Shown here piece by piece: positions 35,022 through 45,012 of a stretch of 64,000 nucleotides of DNA. Source of the stretch: Oscillospiraceae bacterium (lineage in GTDB: Bacteria > Bacillota > Clostridia > Oscillospirales > Oscillospiraceae). Each line of letters starts with the position of its first letter. The first letter of the stretch is position 1. Position numbers and translations under genes: made by a program. The stretch lies in contig DAOUQJ010000002.1 in assembly GCA_030625685.1 (NCBI GenBank), positions 124,001 through 188,000 of the forward strand. The letters run 5' to 3'. The notes below the pieces were generated by a model. That model had not been told where the DNA came from, searched no databases, and worked only from the letters and a program-made list of their open reading frames with translations.

Positions 35022-35624
35022 TTGAATAAACTCACCACAAGACAACAGAAAATCTATGATTTTATCACTGATTTTTCGCGTAAATATGGCTACCCTCCGT
35101 CAGTAAGAGAAATTGGCGATTATATGGGCGTCAAGTCTCCTTCTACCGTTCATTTTCATCTCAAAGGCATGAAAGAAGCTGGCGTGATTTCTCAACCCGA
35201 AGGGAAAACCCGAGCCATCACCATTAACACCGAACATCCGATTGCCAAACAATCAAACCGTGACATCCCTGTACTGGGCCATGTCGCAGCAGGTTCTCCC
35301 ATATTGGCACAAGAACATATCGAAGAATACATTACATACCCAATGAACACCGAAGATGATTCCTTATTTGCACTTCGTGTTCGTGGTGATTCTATGATTA
35401 ATGCAGGAATACTACCCAATGACCTTGTCATTGTGAAACCCCAACAATCTGCCCATAACCGTGATATTGTTGTGGCACTCTTTGAAGACGAAGCGACCGT
35501 TAAAACGTATCAAAAAACCAATGATGCAGTTTGGCTTTTACCTGAGAATCCAAACTATGCTCCTATTGATGGCACTTTGGCACAGATTATCGGCAAAGTT
35601 GTTTATGTGCTACGTCGTTATTAA
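35022..35624 (+). CDS. lexA: LexA repressor
   Basis: The 200-residue protein has an N-terminal winged helix (RQQKIYDFITDFSRKYGYPPSVREIGDYMGVKSPSTVHFHL). The autocleavage site is in the VAAGSP region. The S24 protease dyad has Ser in RGDSMINAGI and Lys in ATVKTY. LexA represses SOS genes until RecA-stimulated self-cleavage. Initiation is at TTG 35022 with a GGGGGAG ribosome site. An SOS box overlaps its promoter. Confidence 0.95.
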   Translation: MNKLTTRQQKIYDFITDFSRKYGYPPSVREIGDYMGVKSPSTVHFHLKGMKEAGVISQPEGKTRAITINTEHPIAKQSNRDIPVLGHVAAGSPILAQEHIEEYITYPMNTEDDSLFALRVRGDSMINAGILPNDLVIVKPQQSAHNRDIVVALFEDEATVKTYQKTNDAVWLLPENPNYAPIDGTLAQIIGKVVYVLRRY

Positions 35625-35633
35625 CTGTTATAT

Positions 35634-35671
35634 TTTCATCTCTGTTTTTAAGCAGAGATGTTTTTTTATAT
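35634..35671 (+). terminator. Terminator after lexA
   Basis: CATCTCTG and CAGAGATG pair around an 8-base loop, followed by TTTTTTT. Confidence 0.85.
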
Positions 35672-35741
35672 TTTGTTCTGCTTTGACCCATCTTCATCAG
35701 TAACAATTATTCAGACCACACACAACCCCTAATACATGCGC

Positions 35742-35778
35742 AAAAAAGAGCAAGCTACTATGTAGCTTGCTCTTTACT
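35742..35778 (-). terminator. Terminator of rny
   Basis: AAGAGCAAGCTAC and GTAGCTTGCTCTT form a 13-bp perfect stem with a 3-base loop, directly after the rny stop on the minus strand. Confidence 0.85.
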
Positions 35779-35785
35779 ATGTATT

Positions 35786-37333
35786 CTATTTTGCGTATTC
35801 AACAATTTTCACTTCTCTTAAGAGATGCACTTTAATTTGACCTGGATATTCCATCTCGTCTTCAATTTTCTTTGCAATATCACGGGCCAATAAGACCATT
35901 TCATCTTCTGTCACCACTTCTGGTTTTACAATGATACGCACTTCTCTACCTGCTTGAATTGCAAAGGATTTTTCAACACCTTGGAAGCTGCTTGTCACTT
36001 CTTCAAGTATTTCTAATCGTTTGATATAGTTTTCTAGATTTTCACGACGTGCACCTGGACGCGCTGCTGAAATAGCATCTGCGGCTTGTACAATACAAGC
36101 AATCACAGTTTCTGGTTCTACATCATTGTGGTGTGCATGAATGGCGTGAATCACAGCATTACTTTCTTTATACTTCTTCGCCAATTCTACACCAATAGAA
36201 ACGTGAGAGCCTTCCACTTCATGGTCAATTGCTTTTCCAATGTCATGCAATAACCCTGCCCTTTTTGCTTGAGGCACATCAGCACCAATTTCTGCTGCGA
36301 TGAGTCCGCAAAGGTGAGCCACTTCAATGGAATGATTAAGCACATTCTGCCCATAGCTTGTACGATATTTCATACGGCCAAGCAATTTGATAAGTTCAGG
36401 ATGTAAGCCCATCACATTGGTTTCAAATACTGCACGTTCTCCTTCAGAACGAATGATTTCTTCCACTTCTCTTTTTGCACTTTCCACCATTTCTTCAATG
36501 CGTGCAGGATGAATTCTGCCATCCAATATGAGTTTTTCTAGTGCTCTTCGTGCAATTTCACGTCTGGCTGGATCAAAACACGAAACGGTAATCGCTTCAG
36601 GCGTATCATCAATAATCAGATCAACACCAGTCATAGTTTCAAGTGTACGAATGTTTCTACCTTCACGACCAATGATTCTTCCTTTCATTTCATCGTTAGG
36701 AAGAGGCACAACGGAAACTGTCACTTCTGCGACATGGTCTGCAGCACAACGGGTAATGGCAAGTGAAATAATCTCCTTTGCTTTGGTGTCTGCTTCGTCT
36801 TTCATGCGACCTTCAATTTCCTTGATTTTCATCGCCTTTTCATGCGTCACTTCTGTTTCAAGTTTTGCGATGAGATAATCTTTTGCTTCATCAGCTGTAA
36901 AGCCAGAAATTCTTTCCAAAGCCCCAGTTTGCTCTTCTACCAATTGAGTTGCTTTGAGCTGTGTTTTCTCAACCTCATCAATTTTTCTTGTGTAACTTTC
37001 TTCTTTTTTCTCTAATGCTTCGAGTTTATTGTCTAAATTTTCTTCTTTATGTTGTAGCCTTTTTTCTTGCTTCTGTAATTGTGAACGGCTTTCTTTGATT
37101 TCTTTTTCTTGTGCATTCCGTTCTGTTAAAATCTCTTCTCTCGCTTCAATTAACGCTTCTCTCTTTTTATTTTCAGCATTTTTAATTGCCTCATTGATGA
37201 TACGACGCGCCTCTTCTTCTGCGCTTAAAATTTTCTTCTCAGAAATATTTTTCCGAATCATAATACCAGCTAAAATGCCAATGATAATTCCAATAACAGC
37301 ACTAACTAAACCAACTATAAATGTATTTTCCAT
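35786..37333 (-). CDS. rny: Ribonuclease Y
   Basis: The 515-residue protein has an N-terminal membrane helix ([22 protein letters not shown]). A long charged coiled coil (about 30-200) is followed by a KH domain with [15 protein letters not shown]. The HD domain has [17 protein letters not shown]. RNase Y initiates mRNA decay at the membrane in Firmicutes. The frame is open to 37411. I take the ATG at 37333, which gives MENTFIVG. An ATG at 37354 is a possible alternative, since GGAGG lies 14 bases from the chosen start. Confidence 0.95.
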   Translation of the reverse strand: MENTFIVGLVSAVIGIIIGILAGIMIRKNISEKKILSAEEEARRIINEAIKNAENKKREALIEAREEILTERNAQEKEIKESRSQLQKQEKRLQHKEENLDNKLEALEKKEESYTRKIDEVEKTQLKATQLVEEQTGALERISGFTADEAKDYLIAKLETEVTHEKAMKIKEIEGRMKDEADTKAKEIISLAITRCAADHVAEVTVSVVPLPNDEMKGRIIGREGRNIRTLETMTGVDLIIDDTPEAITVSCFDPARREIARRALEKLILDGRIHPARIEEMVESAKREVEEIIRSEGERAVFETNVMGLHPELIKLLGRMKYRTSYGQNVLNHSIEVAHLCGLIAAEIGADVPQAKRAGLLHDIGKAIDHEVEGSHVSIGVELAKKYKESNAVIHAIHAHHNDVEPETVIACIVQAADAISAARPGARRENLENYIKRLEILEEVTSSFQGVEKSFAIQAGREVRIIVKPEVVTEDEMVLLARDIAKKIEDEMEYPGQIKVHLLREVKIVEYAK

Positions 37334-37576
37334 ATAGGTCGGATATTCCTCCATTTCTTCAATTTTTCTTACAAATTGGGTTGTATACCCAACAAAGCAT
37401 ATTAATATCATTCTTATGACAGTACGCCTGATATTTTATTTTAAGGCGATTTGTATACTTCTGTCAAGCTAAATTGCGTTCTTTGGTAAAAAAAGTACAT
37501 CCTAAAGCTGCAAAAACTAACCATTCACCCTTCATTTGCATAACATAGAATAAAGTGAAAAGGAGGCTTAGTTATC

Positions 37577-38272
37577 ATGATATCTGAAAACAATGATACC
37601 GATGCCATATTCAAACGTGTGTGGGAGCGTGTATCCGCTACATATCCTAGTAGTCCACTCATTCCTACCCCCACTCCAAAAATGAGTGACACGCCTAATA
37701 GCACCTCAAAAGAAAATTTATCCTCATTATTAGAACAAGAAGCTCCCTTGCTCTATGAACCAAAAAACATTTCCCCTTCAAGCAATCATAATGAAACAAA
37801 GCGCCAAGCAGACGAAGCTACAAATACGACACAGGTCGACTACAACCCAACTACCCAATTTTCTTCTGTAAATGAAGAAGCGTCTCATGTCGCTATGCTA
37901 CAATCCATGATAAGCACAATTCTTGAGCGCAAGTCCCTTCATAATACCTTAGCCAAACGAACAAATGGAGAGATTTCAAAAACATTTTCTCAAATGGCAA
38001 CAGAAGACCATCACTATGCAAAACGGCTCTCTGTGGCTTGCTTTCTTATGAGTGGCCTTCGATACTTTCCAGAACCGAAAATTGCAACACTCATGCCTTC
38101 CTATTTTTCCACGTTACGCAATCGCTTTCTGGATGCACAAAATCACGCACATCAATATCAAACAGCTGCGCAGGATATAAATGACCCTTATTTAACTTCA
38201 TTGTTTCAAGAGCTTTCTGAGTACAGTCTAACGCAAGCCAATCAAATACGCATTATATTAGAAAAGATATAA
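37577..38272 (+). CDS. Hypothetical protein with C-terminal helical (ferritin-like?) domain
   Basis: The 231-residue protein has a hydrophilic Ser/Thr/Pro/Asn-rich first half (1-110) of likely disorder. A helical second half contains HVAMLQSMISTILERKSLHNTLAKR, QMATEDHHYAKRLSVACFLMSGLRYFPEP and FQELSEYSLTQANQIR. Helix lengths and His/Glu positions faintly recall ferritin-like bundles. A complete EXXH iron-binding set is not visible, so I do not assign that function. AAAAGGAGG precedes the ATG, and a strong terminator follows. Confidence 0.6.
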   Translation: MISENNDTDAIFKRVWERVSATYPSSPLIPTPTPKMSDTPNSTSKENLSSLLEQEAPLLYEPKNISPSSNHNETKRQADEATNTTQVDYNPTTQFSSVNEEASHVAMLQSMISTILERKSLHNTLAKRTNGEISKTFSQMATEDHHYAKRLSVACFLMSGLRYFPEPKIATLMPSYFSTLRNRFLDAQNHAHQYQTAAQDINDPYLTSLFQELSEYSLTQANQIRIILEKI

Positions 38273-38273
38273 T

Positions 38274-38309
38274 AAAAGCCAGTTTGCGTTAGCAAACTGG
38301 CTTTTAAGT
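38274..38309. terminator. Bidirectional terminator
   Basis: AAAAGCCAGTTTGC and GCAAACTGGCTTTT form a 14-bp stem between convergent genes. Confidence 0.9.
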
Positions 38310-38313
38310 TCTA

Positions 38314-38742
38314 CTATAAGCGTCGAATATTTTCGGATATTTCTGAAAGGGCTTTGGATGCCTCCATATCACAAGCATGTGAACGAGCCAAATCAGCCAA
38401 TGACAGCATTGCAGTCAGCTTTCCATCTTCAAGCACAGGCAACCTTCTCACTTGTTCTTCAGCCATCACTTGCATGGCTTCTTTAATGTCTTGCTCAGGC
38501 GTCACATAACAAATGTGCTTTGACATAATTTGTTTCACCGGTGTCTGTTGTGGATCATCTTCTGTTGCAATACAGCGCAATACAATATCGCGATCAGTCA
38601 CAATGCCTCGAACCACACCATCTTCTGAACACACAGGTAGCGATCCAACATTGTGTCTAGCTAGCATTCGACCAGCAAGAGATACACTCTCATCAGGAGA
38701 AACTGTAATGACATTGGGAGTAAATAAATCTTTTACTTTCAA
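38314..38742 (-). CDS. Tandem CBS-domain protein
   Basis: The 142-residue protein consists of two CBS domains. The first is VKDLFTPNVITVSPDESVSLAGRML with GIVTDRDIVLR. The second is VKQIMSKHICYVTPEQDIKEAMQVM with AMLSLADLAR. CBS pairs bind adenosyl nucleotides and act as energy or ligand sensors. As a stand-alone protein its partner is unknown. Translation starts at TTG (38742) after a GGTGGG site. Confidence 0.9.
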   Translation of the reverse strand: MKVKDLFTPNVITVSPDESVSLAGRMLARHNVGSLPVCSEDGVVRGIVTDRDIVLRCIATEDDPQQTPVKQIMSKHICYVTPEQDIKEAMQVMAEEQVRRLPVLEDGKLTAMLSLADLARSHACDMEASKALSEISENIRRL

Positions 38743-38799
38743 AAATACACACCCACCTTACATAATAATATAAGCTAAGTGTTTCCACTATGTTTTATT

Positions 38800-39627
38800 C
38801 TATACCTCTTCTTCTCGAATTGACAAATTTCTCCTCAGTGGTGCAATGCCACGCCAAGAAAACGCATACTGTTTGTATTTTTCTTTGAATTGACGGTTAG
38901 ATAGACCCTCCAAGTCCTCTTTGGTTAACTCTGTAAGTACATTCGTTTTAAACTCAGGTAATAGTGTTTCTACTGCCGTTCGATTATAGGGACAAGCCTT
39001 CTGGCAAATGTCACACCCCCATATATATGGTGTTTGTTGAATCCAAGTTGTCTCTTGCTGTGTGAGCTCTCGTTTTTCCTGCGTCAAAAAAGACAAGCAC
39101 TTTGTTTTATCAAAGCCCTCATTGAGAGCTCCAGTTGGGCATGCTTTCACACAGATATCGCACCCTTTACAGATATCTTTGCCTGCGCAGTTTTGCACGT
39201 TTGTCATTTCTAAATCAGTCAATATTGTCCCAAGAAAAAAATAACTTCCATATGGTGGTGCTATGAGTAAATTGTGCTTTCCTTTTTGCGCAATTCCGGC
39301 CATGATTGCAATTTTTTGCTCTGGAAGTGGAGAATTATCCACAAGTGGGACAAATATGTGATTTGGATGGGCTTCTCGCAAACGTATACAGCATTCTTCC
39401 AAACGTCTAGTGACAACGTGATGATAATCTTCTCCTCTGCAATAGAGCGATAAATTGCCCTCTTGCTGTTTGGAGTAGTACGAAAACAATCCCACCCAAA
39501 CCGATTTGGGGCTCTGACAAATCCGATATATTCTTTCTTGTTTTTCCTCATCTAGAAAAAAAAGAAGGTCGCCAAAGCGGACAAATCCTTCTTTCCCCGC
39601 CCCAGCAACCTTCCATTGTACTGTCAT
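38800..39627 (-). CDS. queG: Epoxyqueuosine reductase QueG-like iron-sulfur protein
   Basis: The 275-residue protein carries YCRGEDYHHVVTRRLEE and VDNSPLPEQKIAIMAGIAQKGKHNLLI, which correspond to the QueG core with its conserved Asp. GSYFFLGTILTDLEM precedes two 4Fe-4S motifs (CKGCDICVKACPTGAL and CDICQKACPYN). QueG reduces epoxyqueuosine to queuosine in tRNA using cobalamin. The protein lacks the C-terminal HEAT-like repeats of the E. coli enzyme and is about 100 residues shorter, as in other Firmicutes. It starts 14 bases after pnp, in the same operon. Confidence 0.82.
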   Translation of the reverse strand: MTVQWKVAGAGKEGFVRFGDLLFFLDEEKQERIYRICQSPKSVWVGLFSYYSKQQEGNLSLYCRGEDYHHVVTRRLEECCIRLREAHPNHIFVPLVDNSPLPEQKIAIMAGIAQKGKHNLLIAPPYGSYFFLGTILTDLEMTNVQNCAGKDICKGCDICVKACPTGALNEGFDKTKCLSFLTQEKRELTQQETTWIQQTPYIWGCDICQKACPYNRTAVETLLPEFKTNVLTELTKEDLEGLSNRQFKEKYKQYAFSWRGIAPLRRNLSIREEEV

Positions 39628-39641
39628 ATATATTTGTTACC

Positions 39642-41780
39642 TTATTGTTTGTTTCTATCCATGGCTTCCATTTCACGTTTTGCATCTTTGATGGAAAGAT
39701 TAACTCTTCCTTTTTCATCAATTTCAGTGACTTTCACCCAAACCATATCGCCAACAGTCAAAACGTCTTCTACTTTTTCTACACGTTTTTCAGAAATTTT
39801 TGAAATGTGCACCATGCCATCTTTTCCTGGTGCCAATTCTACAAAAGCACCAAATGCAAGAATACGCACAACTTTTCCGAAATAAAGTTTACCGATTTCA
39901 GGCACGAAAATAATATCATCAATCATTTGCTTTGCAATGTCACAAGCTTGCGCATTTTCAGCAGAAATATAAATGGTTCCGTCATCTTCAATGTCCACTT
40001 TTGCGCCAGACTCTGCACTGATTTTTTGAATGACTTTACCACCGGATCCGATTACTTCACGAATCTTATCGACAGCAATTTTCATTTTGATCATTTTCGG
40101 TGCGTATTGAGAAACTTCTTCACGAGGTGACTCAATGCAAGGAAGCATAATTTCATCCAAAATGCCGAAACGAGCGTCTTTGGTTGTTTCCAAAGCTTCT
40201 TTTACGATTGCATGGGAAAGACCATCGTTTTTAATGTCCATTTGGATTGCTGTAATCCCTTTTTTGGTACCAGCCACTTTAAAGTCCATTTCGCCATGGA
40301 AATCTTCAACGCCTTGAATATCAATGAATGTTGTAAAGTTATCTCCATCTTGAATGAGTCCACAAGAAATGCCTGCTACTGGAGCTGTGATAGGTACACC
40401 CGCATCCATCAGTGCGAGTGTTGAGCCGCAGATAGAACCTTGAGATGTGGAACCGTTGGAAGAAATTACTTCACTCACCACACGGATTGCATATGGGAAA
40501 TCTTCCACAGCTGGAATGACTGGCTCTAGAGCACGTTCTGCCAATGCGCCATGTCCTTTTTCGCGACGGTTTGTTGATCTAGCACCACGCGCTTCACCAA
40601 CTGAATATGCTGGGAAGTTGTAATGATGCATGTATCTTTTTTCTGTTTCATCCCAAATGGTATCTAATTTTTGGCTTGCAGATAATGTGTTTAGTGTACA
40701 AATGGATAACACTTGTGTTTGACCACGTGTGAATAGACCAGAACCATGAACGCGAGGCAACAATTTAACTTCTGCGCCCAAAGGACGAATTTCGTCTTTT
40801 TGTCTGCCATCCACACGGTGACCAGCTAGTAGCCATGCTTTGACGATTTTCTTTTGCAGTTTATATGTGATTTCATCCAAATGCTGATCAAACTCTGGAT
40901 AATCTTCTAAAAATGCCTCATGCCATTTATCTACAAGGGCATTCCAGCGCTCTTCACGCACATTTTTATCGTCTGTATCCATTGCTTCTTTGGCTTCTTC
41001 CAAATAACCTTCTACAATTTTGTCGAACAGTTCTTGGTGGAACTCGGCTTGCTCATAGGTCATTTTTTCTTTGCCAATTTGCGCAACCATATCATTGATA
41101 TACGCAATTTGTGTTTGTATTTCTTCATGCGCTTTGATGATTGCATCATACATAATATCATCTGGAAGTTCTTTCGCACCAGCTTCAATCATAATGATTT
41201 TTTTCTCAGAAGCAGAAAGCGTCAGTTCTAGCTCTGTTTTTTCTTTTTGTTCTTTGGTTGGGTTCATGACAATTTCGCCATCAACATAACCAACATCTAG
41301 TGTGCCGATTGGACCATTCCATGGAATATCTGAAATTGCAAGACAAGCAGATGTACCAATCATTGCAGTGATTTCAGGGGAACAATCAGGGTCGACACTC
41401 ATCACAGTACAGGTAACAACCACGTCATTGCGATAATCTGATGGGAACAATGGACGAATCGCACGGTCAATGACACGACTTGCCAAAACAGCTGGCAATG
41501 AAGGTTGTCCTTCTCTACGCATGAAAGATCCTGGAATGCGACCTACTGCGTATAGTTTTTCTTCAAAATCAACAGACAATGGGAAAAAGTCGATTCCATC
41601 TCGTGGACGTGCAGAAGCAGTGACTGCTACAAGCACAGAAGTCTCCCCATATTTCACCAATGCAGATGCATTGGCAAGTTCCGCCATTTTGCCAACTTCG
41701 ATTGAAAGTGGACGGCCTGCAATTTCAGTATTGAATACTTTAAAGTTTTCAAATTCTTTTTTGTTAATAATGGTAGGCAT
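39642..41780 (-). CDS. pnp: Polynucleotide phosphorylase
   Basis: The 712-residue protein has two RNase PH-like cores: DGIDFFPLSVDFEEKLYAVGRIPGSFMRREG and a second with HGSGLFTRGQTQ and SNGSTSQGSICG. A helical linker lies between them. C-terminal KH (REVIGSGGKVIQKI) and S1 (VRILAFGAFVELAPGKDGMVHIS) RNA-binding domains follow. PNPase degrades RNA phosphorolytically from the 3' end. The ATG at 41780 has AAAGGAG. It lies downstream of rpsO, the classic arrangement. Confidence 0.97.
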   Translation of the reverse strand: MPTIINKKEFENFKVFNTEIAGRPLSIEVGKMAELANASALVKYGETSVLVAVTASARPRDGIDFFPLSVDFEEKLYAVGRIPGSFMRREGQPSLPAVLASRVIDRAIRPLFPSDYRNDVVVTCTVMSVDPDCSPEITAMIGTSACLAISDIPWNGPIGTLDVGYVDGEIVMNPTKEQKEKTELELTLSASEKKIIMIEAGAKELPDDIMYDAIIKAHEEIQTQIAYINDMVAQIGKEKMTYEQAEFHQELFDKIVEGYLEEAKEAMDTDDKNVREERWNALVDKWHEAFLEDYPEFDQHLDEITYKLQKKIVKAWLLAGHRVDGRQKDEIRPLGAEVKLLPRVHGSGLFTRGQTQVLSICTLNTLSASQKLDTIWDETEKRYMHHYNFPAYSVGEARGARSTNRREKGHGALAERALEPVIPAVEDFPYAIRVVSEVISSNGSTSQGSICGSTLALMDAGVPITAPVAGISCGLIQDGDNFTTFIDIQGVEDFHGEMDFKVAGTKKGITAIQMDIKNDGLSHAIVKEALETTKDARFGILDEIMLPCIESPREEVSQYAPKMIKMKIAVDKIREVIGSGGKVIQKISAESGAKVDIEDDGTIYISAENAQACDIAKQMIDDIIFVPEIGKLYFGKVVRILAFGAFVELAPGKDGMVHISKISEKRVEKVEDVLTVGDMVWVKVTEIDEKGRVNLSIKDAKREMEAMDRNKQ

Positions 41781-41936
41781 TTTGATGCTCCTTTCATTTA
41801 TGCGTGCATACAAAGCCTTGTTTTAGCATTTGAAGCCTTGCCCAATTAAGATCATTTTGCTTGGACAACTCTTCAACTGCTAAAAAACCAAACAGCTTTA
41901 TAGCATCGACTTTGTTCACTATCCAGAAAAGGATAG

Positions 41937-41968
41937 AAAGGGACGGTGAACCATGCCACCGTCCCTTG
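41937..41968 (-). terminator. Terminator/attenuator between rpsO and pnp
   Basis: GGGACGGTG and CACCGTCCC (41940-41948 / 41957-41965) pair, followed on the minus strand by TTTCTATCCTTTTC directly after rpsO. Confidence 0.75.
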
Positions 41969-41976
41969 TGTTCACA

Positions 41977-42243
41977 TTACTTACGGATACCTAGTTTGCT
42001 GATAAGCGCACGGTAACGCTCAATATCTTTCTTGTAAAGATAATCAAGCATTTTACGACGTTTACCAACCATTTTAAGTAGACCACGACGGCTATGGTTG
42101 TCATGTTTGTGCTCTTTTAAATGTTCAGTTAGTTCTTTGATACGAGCTGTCAAAATGGCAACTTGTACTTCTGGTGAGCCTGTGTCTTTGTCATGTGTGC
42201 GATTTTCTGCAATCACATTTGTTTTATCTTCTTTACGGATCAT
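41977..42243 (-). CDS. rpsO: 30S ribosomal protein S15
   Basis: The 88-residue protein shows [37 protein letters not shown], the diagnostic S15 helix pair. [16 protein letters not shown]-like residues complete the match. S15 nucleates platform assembly by binding 16S rRNA helices 20-22. The ATG at 42243 has an AAAGGTGG site. An in-frame start four codons upstream is poorly placed. Confidence 0.96.
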   Translation of the reverse strand: MIRKEDKTNVIAENRTHDKDTGSPEVQVAILTARIKELTEHLKEHKHDNHSRRGLLKMVGKRRKMLDYLYKKDIERYRALISKLGIRK

Positions 42244-42389
42244 GAAAATATCCACCTTTCTATAATTCTCTTAAGCCGCGTAACAGGTTGGTGTTTCCTT
42301 TATCCAAAAGGTTTATCTCCTGAAACCCAGTCAAAGAGCGCATACTGCGATACGTTACCGAGTATATCATTGATTTCAATATCTGTAAA
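42244..42389 (-). promoter_or_regulatory. rpsO promoter and leader
   Basis: On the minus strand TTTACA (42384-42389) and TATACT (42361-42366) are 17 bases apart. The roughly 110-base leader could hold an S15 autoregulatory structure, though I could not fix the fold. Confidence 0.6.
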
Positions 42390-42406
42390 GGGGAATTTCT
42401 TAATTA

Positions 42407-44227
42407 TTATACCCCTTTTTTCTGTGCTCTCATACGCATATCATGCTTTAAAATTCTTTTTCTTAAACGCAAGTTCTTTGGTGTCACTTCCAGCAGCTCA
42501 TCATCTGCCAAAAATTCTAAACACTGTTCTAAACTCATTTGACGTGCTGGAACCAAACGAAGGCTTTCATCACTTCCTGACGCTCTCATATTGGTCAGTT
42601 GTTTTTTCTTGCAAATATTCACTGTCATATCTTCACTGCGTGCAGATTCCCCAACAATCATACCTGCATAGACCGCAGTGCCTGCACCAATAAACATGAC
42701 ACCTCTCTCTTGTGCATTAAACAAACCATATGGCACGGCTTCTCCATTTTCATGGGCAATGAGGCTGCCAGAATTGCGACGACTCACTTCACCACGATAT
42801 GGTGAATACTCTTCAAAAATAGATGCCATAATGCCCTCACCTTTGGTGTCCGTTAAAAACTCATTGCGGTATCCAAAAAGGCCACGCGCTGGAACGAGGA
42901 AGCTGAGTTTCATTCGATTGCCAACCGGATTCATTTCTAGCAAGTCACCTTTTCGTGCACCGATTTTTTCGATAACAGCTCCAACTGCATCAGAAGGCAC
43001 GTCCACAACCAAGCGTTCGATTGGCTCATGCTTCTTACCCTCAATTTCTTTATAGAGCACACGTGGGGGAGACACTTGAAATTCATATCCTTCACGTCGC
43101 ATGGTTTCCATCAATATGGATAAATGCATTTCGCCCCGACCAGCCACATTAAATGCCTCAGCTGAATCTGTATCTGTCACTTTCAAAGACACATCTTTGA
43201 GCGTTTCTCTAAACAAACGATCTCGCAAGTTTCGCGAGGTAACAAATTTACCCTCTTTGCCCGCAAACGGCGAATCGTTGACCGAAAAAGTCATTTCCAT
43301 TGTTGGCGCTGAAATCTGTACAAACGGAAGTGCTTCTGGTGATGATGCAACACAAATCGTATCACCGATTGTGACGTCACCAATACCCGACATGGCAATG
43401 ATATTACCTGCAAACGCGGTAGTAATGGCTCTTTTTCCCAAACCATCAAACTCATATAAGTTCACTGCTTTGGCTTTCTTCACTTCATTTGATTTATGAT
43501 AGTTGCAAACAACGATTTCTTCATTTTGATGAATGGTGCCTCTTTCCACTCGACCGATTGCAATTCTGCCTACATATTCATTATAGTCAATAGCAGACAC
43601 CAACATTTGAAATGGCTCTTCCGTTTTCACAACAGGCGCAGGAATATATTCCAAAATGGTTTCAAAGAGTGGCTGAAGGTCTGTCCCCAACACTTCTGCT
43701 TCTTTAGATGCAATGCCTTGTCTTGCGGAACAATATAAGAATGGTGAATCTAACTGTTCATCTGTTGCATCCAATTCTAGCAATAGCTCTAACACTTCAT
43801 CTCGCACTTCCAACACGCGTTGGTCTGGTCTATCAATTTTATTGATGACGACTATTACGCGATGCCCCAATTCAAGCGCACGCGATAACACAAATCTAGT
43901 TTGCGGCATTGGTCCTTCTGCCGCATCTACCAGTAGAATAACGCCATTTACCATTTTCAAGATTCGTTCCACTTCTCCACCAAAGTCAGCATGCCCAGGA
44001 GTATCAACAATATTGATTTTAATATCACCATACTGAATTGCAGTGTTTTTCGCTAAAATCGTAATGCCACGTTCGCGTTCCAAATCCCCTGAATCCATCA
44101 CACGTTCCATTACTGCCTGGTTTTCTCGATATACGCCACCTTGTTTGAGCATTTCATCAACTAGTGTGGTTTTACCGTGGTCAACGTGCGCAATGATGGC
44201 GACGTTTCTTAAATTATCATTTTTCAA
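42407..44227 (-). CDS. typA: Translational GTPase TypA/BipA
   Basis: The 606-residue GTPase has G1 AHVDHGKTTL, the effector-region RERGITILAKN, G3 DTPGHADFGGEV and G4 NKIDRPDQR. The TypA-specific C-terminal domain follows, including GFRNEFLTDT-like GYRNEFLTDTKGEGIM and GSLIAHENGEAVPYGLFNAQERG. BipA assists ribosome assembly and stress or cold adaptation. Translation starts at TTG (44227) with an AAGGTG site. It runs alone on the minus strand. Confidence 0.96.
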   Translation of the reverse strand: MKNDNLRNVAIIAHVDHGKTTLVDEMLKQGGVYRENQAVMERVMDSGDLERERGITILAKNTAIQYGDIKINIVDTPGHADFGGEVERILKMVNGVILLVDAAEGPMPQTRFVLSRALELGHRVIVVINKIDRPDQRVLEVRDEVLELLLELDATDEQLDSPFLYCSARQGIASKEAEVLGTDLQPLFETILEYIPAPVVKTEEPFQMLVSAIDYNEYVGRIAIGRVERGTIHQNEEIVVCNYHKSNEVKKAKAVNLYEFDGLGKRAITTAFAGNIIAMSGIGDVTIGDTICVASSPEALPFVQISAPTMEMTFSVNDSPFAGKEGKFVTSRNLRDRLFRETLKDVSLKVTDTDSAEAFNVAGRGEMHLSILMETMRREGYEFQVSPPRVLYKEIEGKKHEPIERLVVDVPSDAVGAVIEKIGARKGDLLEMNPVGNRMKLSFLVPARGLFGYRNEFLTDTKGEGIMASIFEEYSPYRGEVSRRNSGSLIAHENGEAVPYGLFNAQERGVMFIGAGTAVYAGMIVGESARSEDMTVNICKKKQLTNMRASGSDESLRLVPARQMSLEQCLEFLADDELLEVTPKNLRLRKRILKHDMRMRAQKKGV

Positions 44228-44336
44228 ATTATTGCACCTTCTGTATCATATCTAAAATAATTTTTATGCGTATCAATCTTCACAATCTTTTATTATACTG
44301 AATAATCCGCCATATGACAAGAGCTTTATCAAAGCA

Positions 44337-44366
44337 TTGACAACTATACAAATGTTTCGTTACAAT
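44337..44366 (+). promoter_or_regulatory. Promoter of the tRNA-Arg gene
   Basis: TTGACA (44337-44342) and TACAAT (44361-44366) are 18 bases apart, 21 bases before the mature tRNA. Confidence 0.65.
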
Positions 44367-44387
44367 ACATATAAATATGTTCAATTT

Positions 44388-44462
44388 GCCTCCATAGTTA
44401 AATGGATATAACAAGCCCCTCCTAAGGGCTAGTTGTAGGTTCGATTCCTACTGGGGGTGCCA
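44388..44462 (+). tRNA. tRNA-Arg(CCU)
   Basis: A full cloverleaf is visible. The acceptor GCCTCCA pairs with TGGGGGT (two G-U pairs). The anticodon stem AGCCC/GGGCT encloses loop CTCCTAA with anticodon CCU. The T arm is GTAGG-TTCGATT-CCTAC, with discriminator G and an encoded CCA. It reads AGG arginine codons, which are rare in the core genes of this window. A 12-bp hairpin follows at 44478-44512. Confidence 0.95.
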
Positions 44463-44477
44463 GAATGTATGCATGAA

Positions 44478-44517
44478 ATAGATGCCACTTGCTAAAAGCC
44501 AGTGGCATCTATGCTTT
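44478..44517 (+). terminator. Hairpin after the tRNA gene
   Basis: ATAGATGCCACT and AGTGGCATCTAT form a perfect 12-bp stem with an 11-base loop. The T-tract is short (GCTTTAAGG). Confidence 0.6.
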
Positions 44518-44670
44518 AAGGCACTGTTTACTCTTAGATATGATTATAAGTAAGTAGGTATTAATTTTGGCAAAAAGTGACAATGATTGTTTTTCACTTG
44601 TTATATTATATATTTTGTCAAAGAAATAAGAAGTTGTAACGATAAGACTTTAGTAAATAGGAGGTTTTAA

Positions 44671-45012
44671 ATGATTAATACAGCTTTTAGGGGTGATGAG
44701 ATGTTTAAAAAGATAGGTAAAATTACAGTGCTTCTATCTATATTTATCTTGATATTTACGGGACAAGTTTTTGCGGATAGTCATTATGTATATGATGGAA
44801 GTTCTCTAAATCTGACTACAGGTGTATTGATAAAATCAGATGGTTCCACTGAAACACTCACTATAAATGATGGAGATGCACTAAACATATATGGCACAGT
44901 TACTTTAACAGGCAGTAAGAATGTACATGTATCTTGTGTAAAAAACGTTAACTTAACACTCGATAATGTAACCATTGATAATTCAAATAGAAGAGATTGT
45001 TTCATGGTATAA
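44671..45012 (+). pseudogene. 5' fragment of a frameshifted SLH surface protein gene
   Basis: The 113-codon frame has an AGGAGG ribosome site and encodes a signal peptide (MFKKIGKITVLLSIFILIF, likely cut after VFA). It then starts a beta-helical repeat (LTINDGDALNIYGTVTLTG, VNLTLDNVTIDNS). It ends at a TAA just after the point where the next frame takes over. Re-reading one T at about 45000 joins the two frames as DCFHGITF without a gap. The break looks like loss of one T from a T-run. It may be a true mutation, programmed slippage or a sequencing error. Confidence 0.75.

Noticed and set aside
37577-38272. Ferritin or rubrerythrin annotation
   Set aside because: The helical pattern is suggestive, but the iron-binding Glu/His set is not complete.
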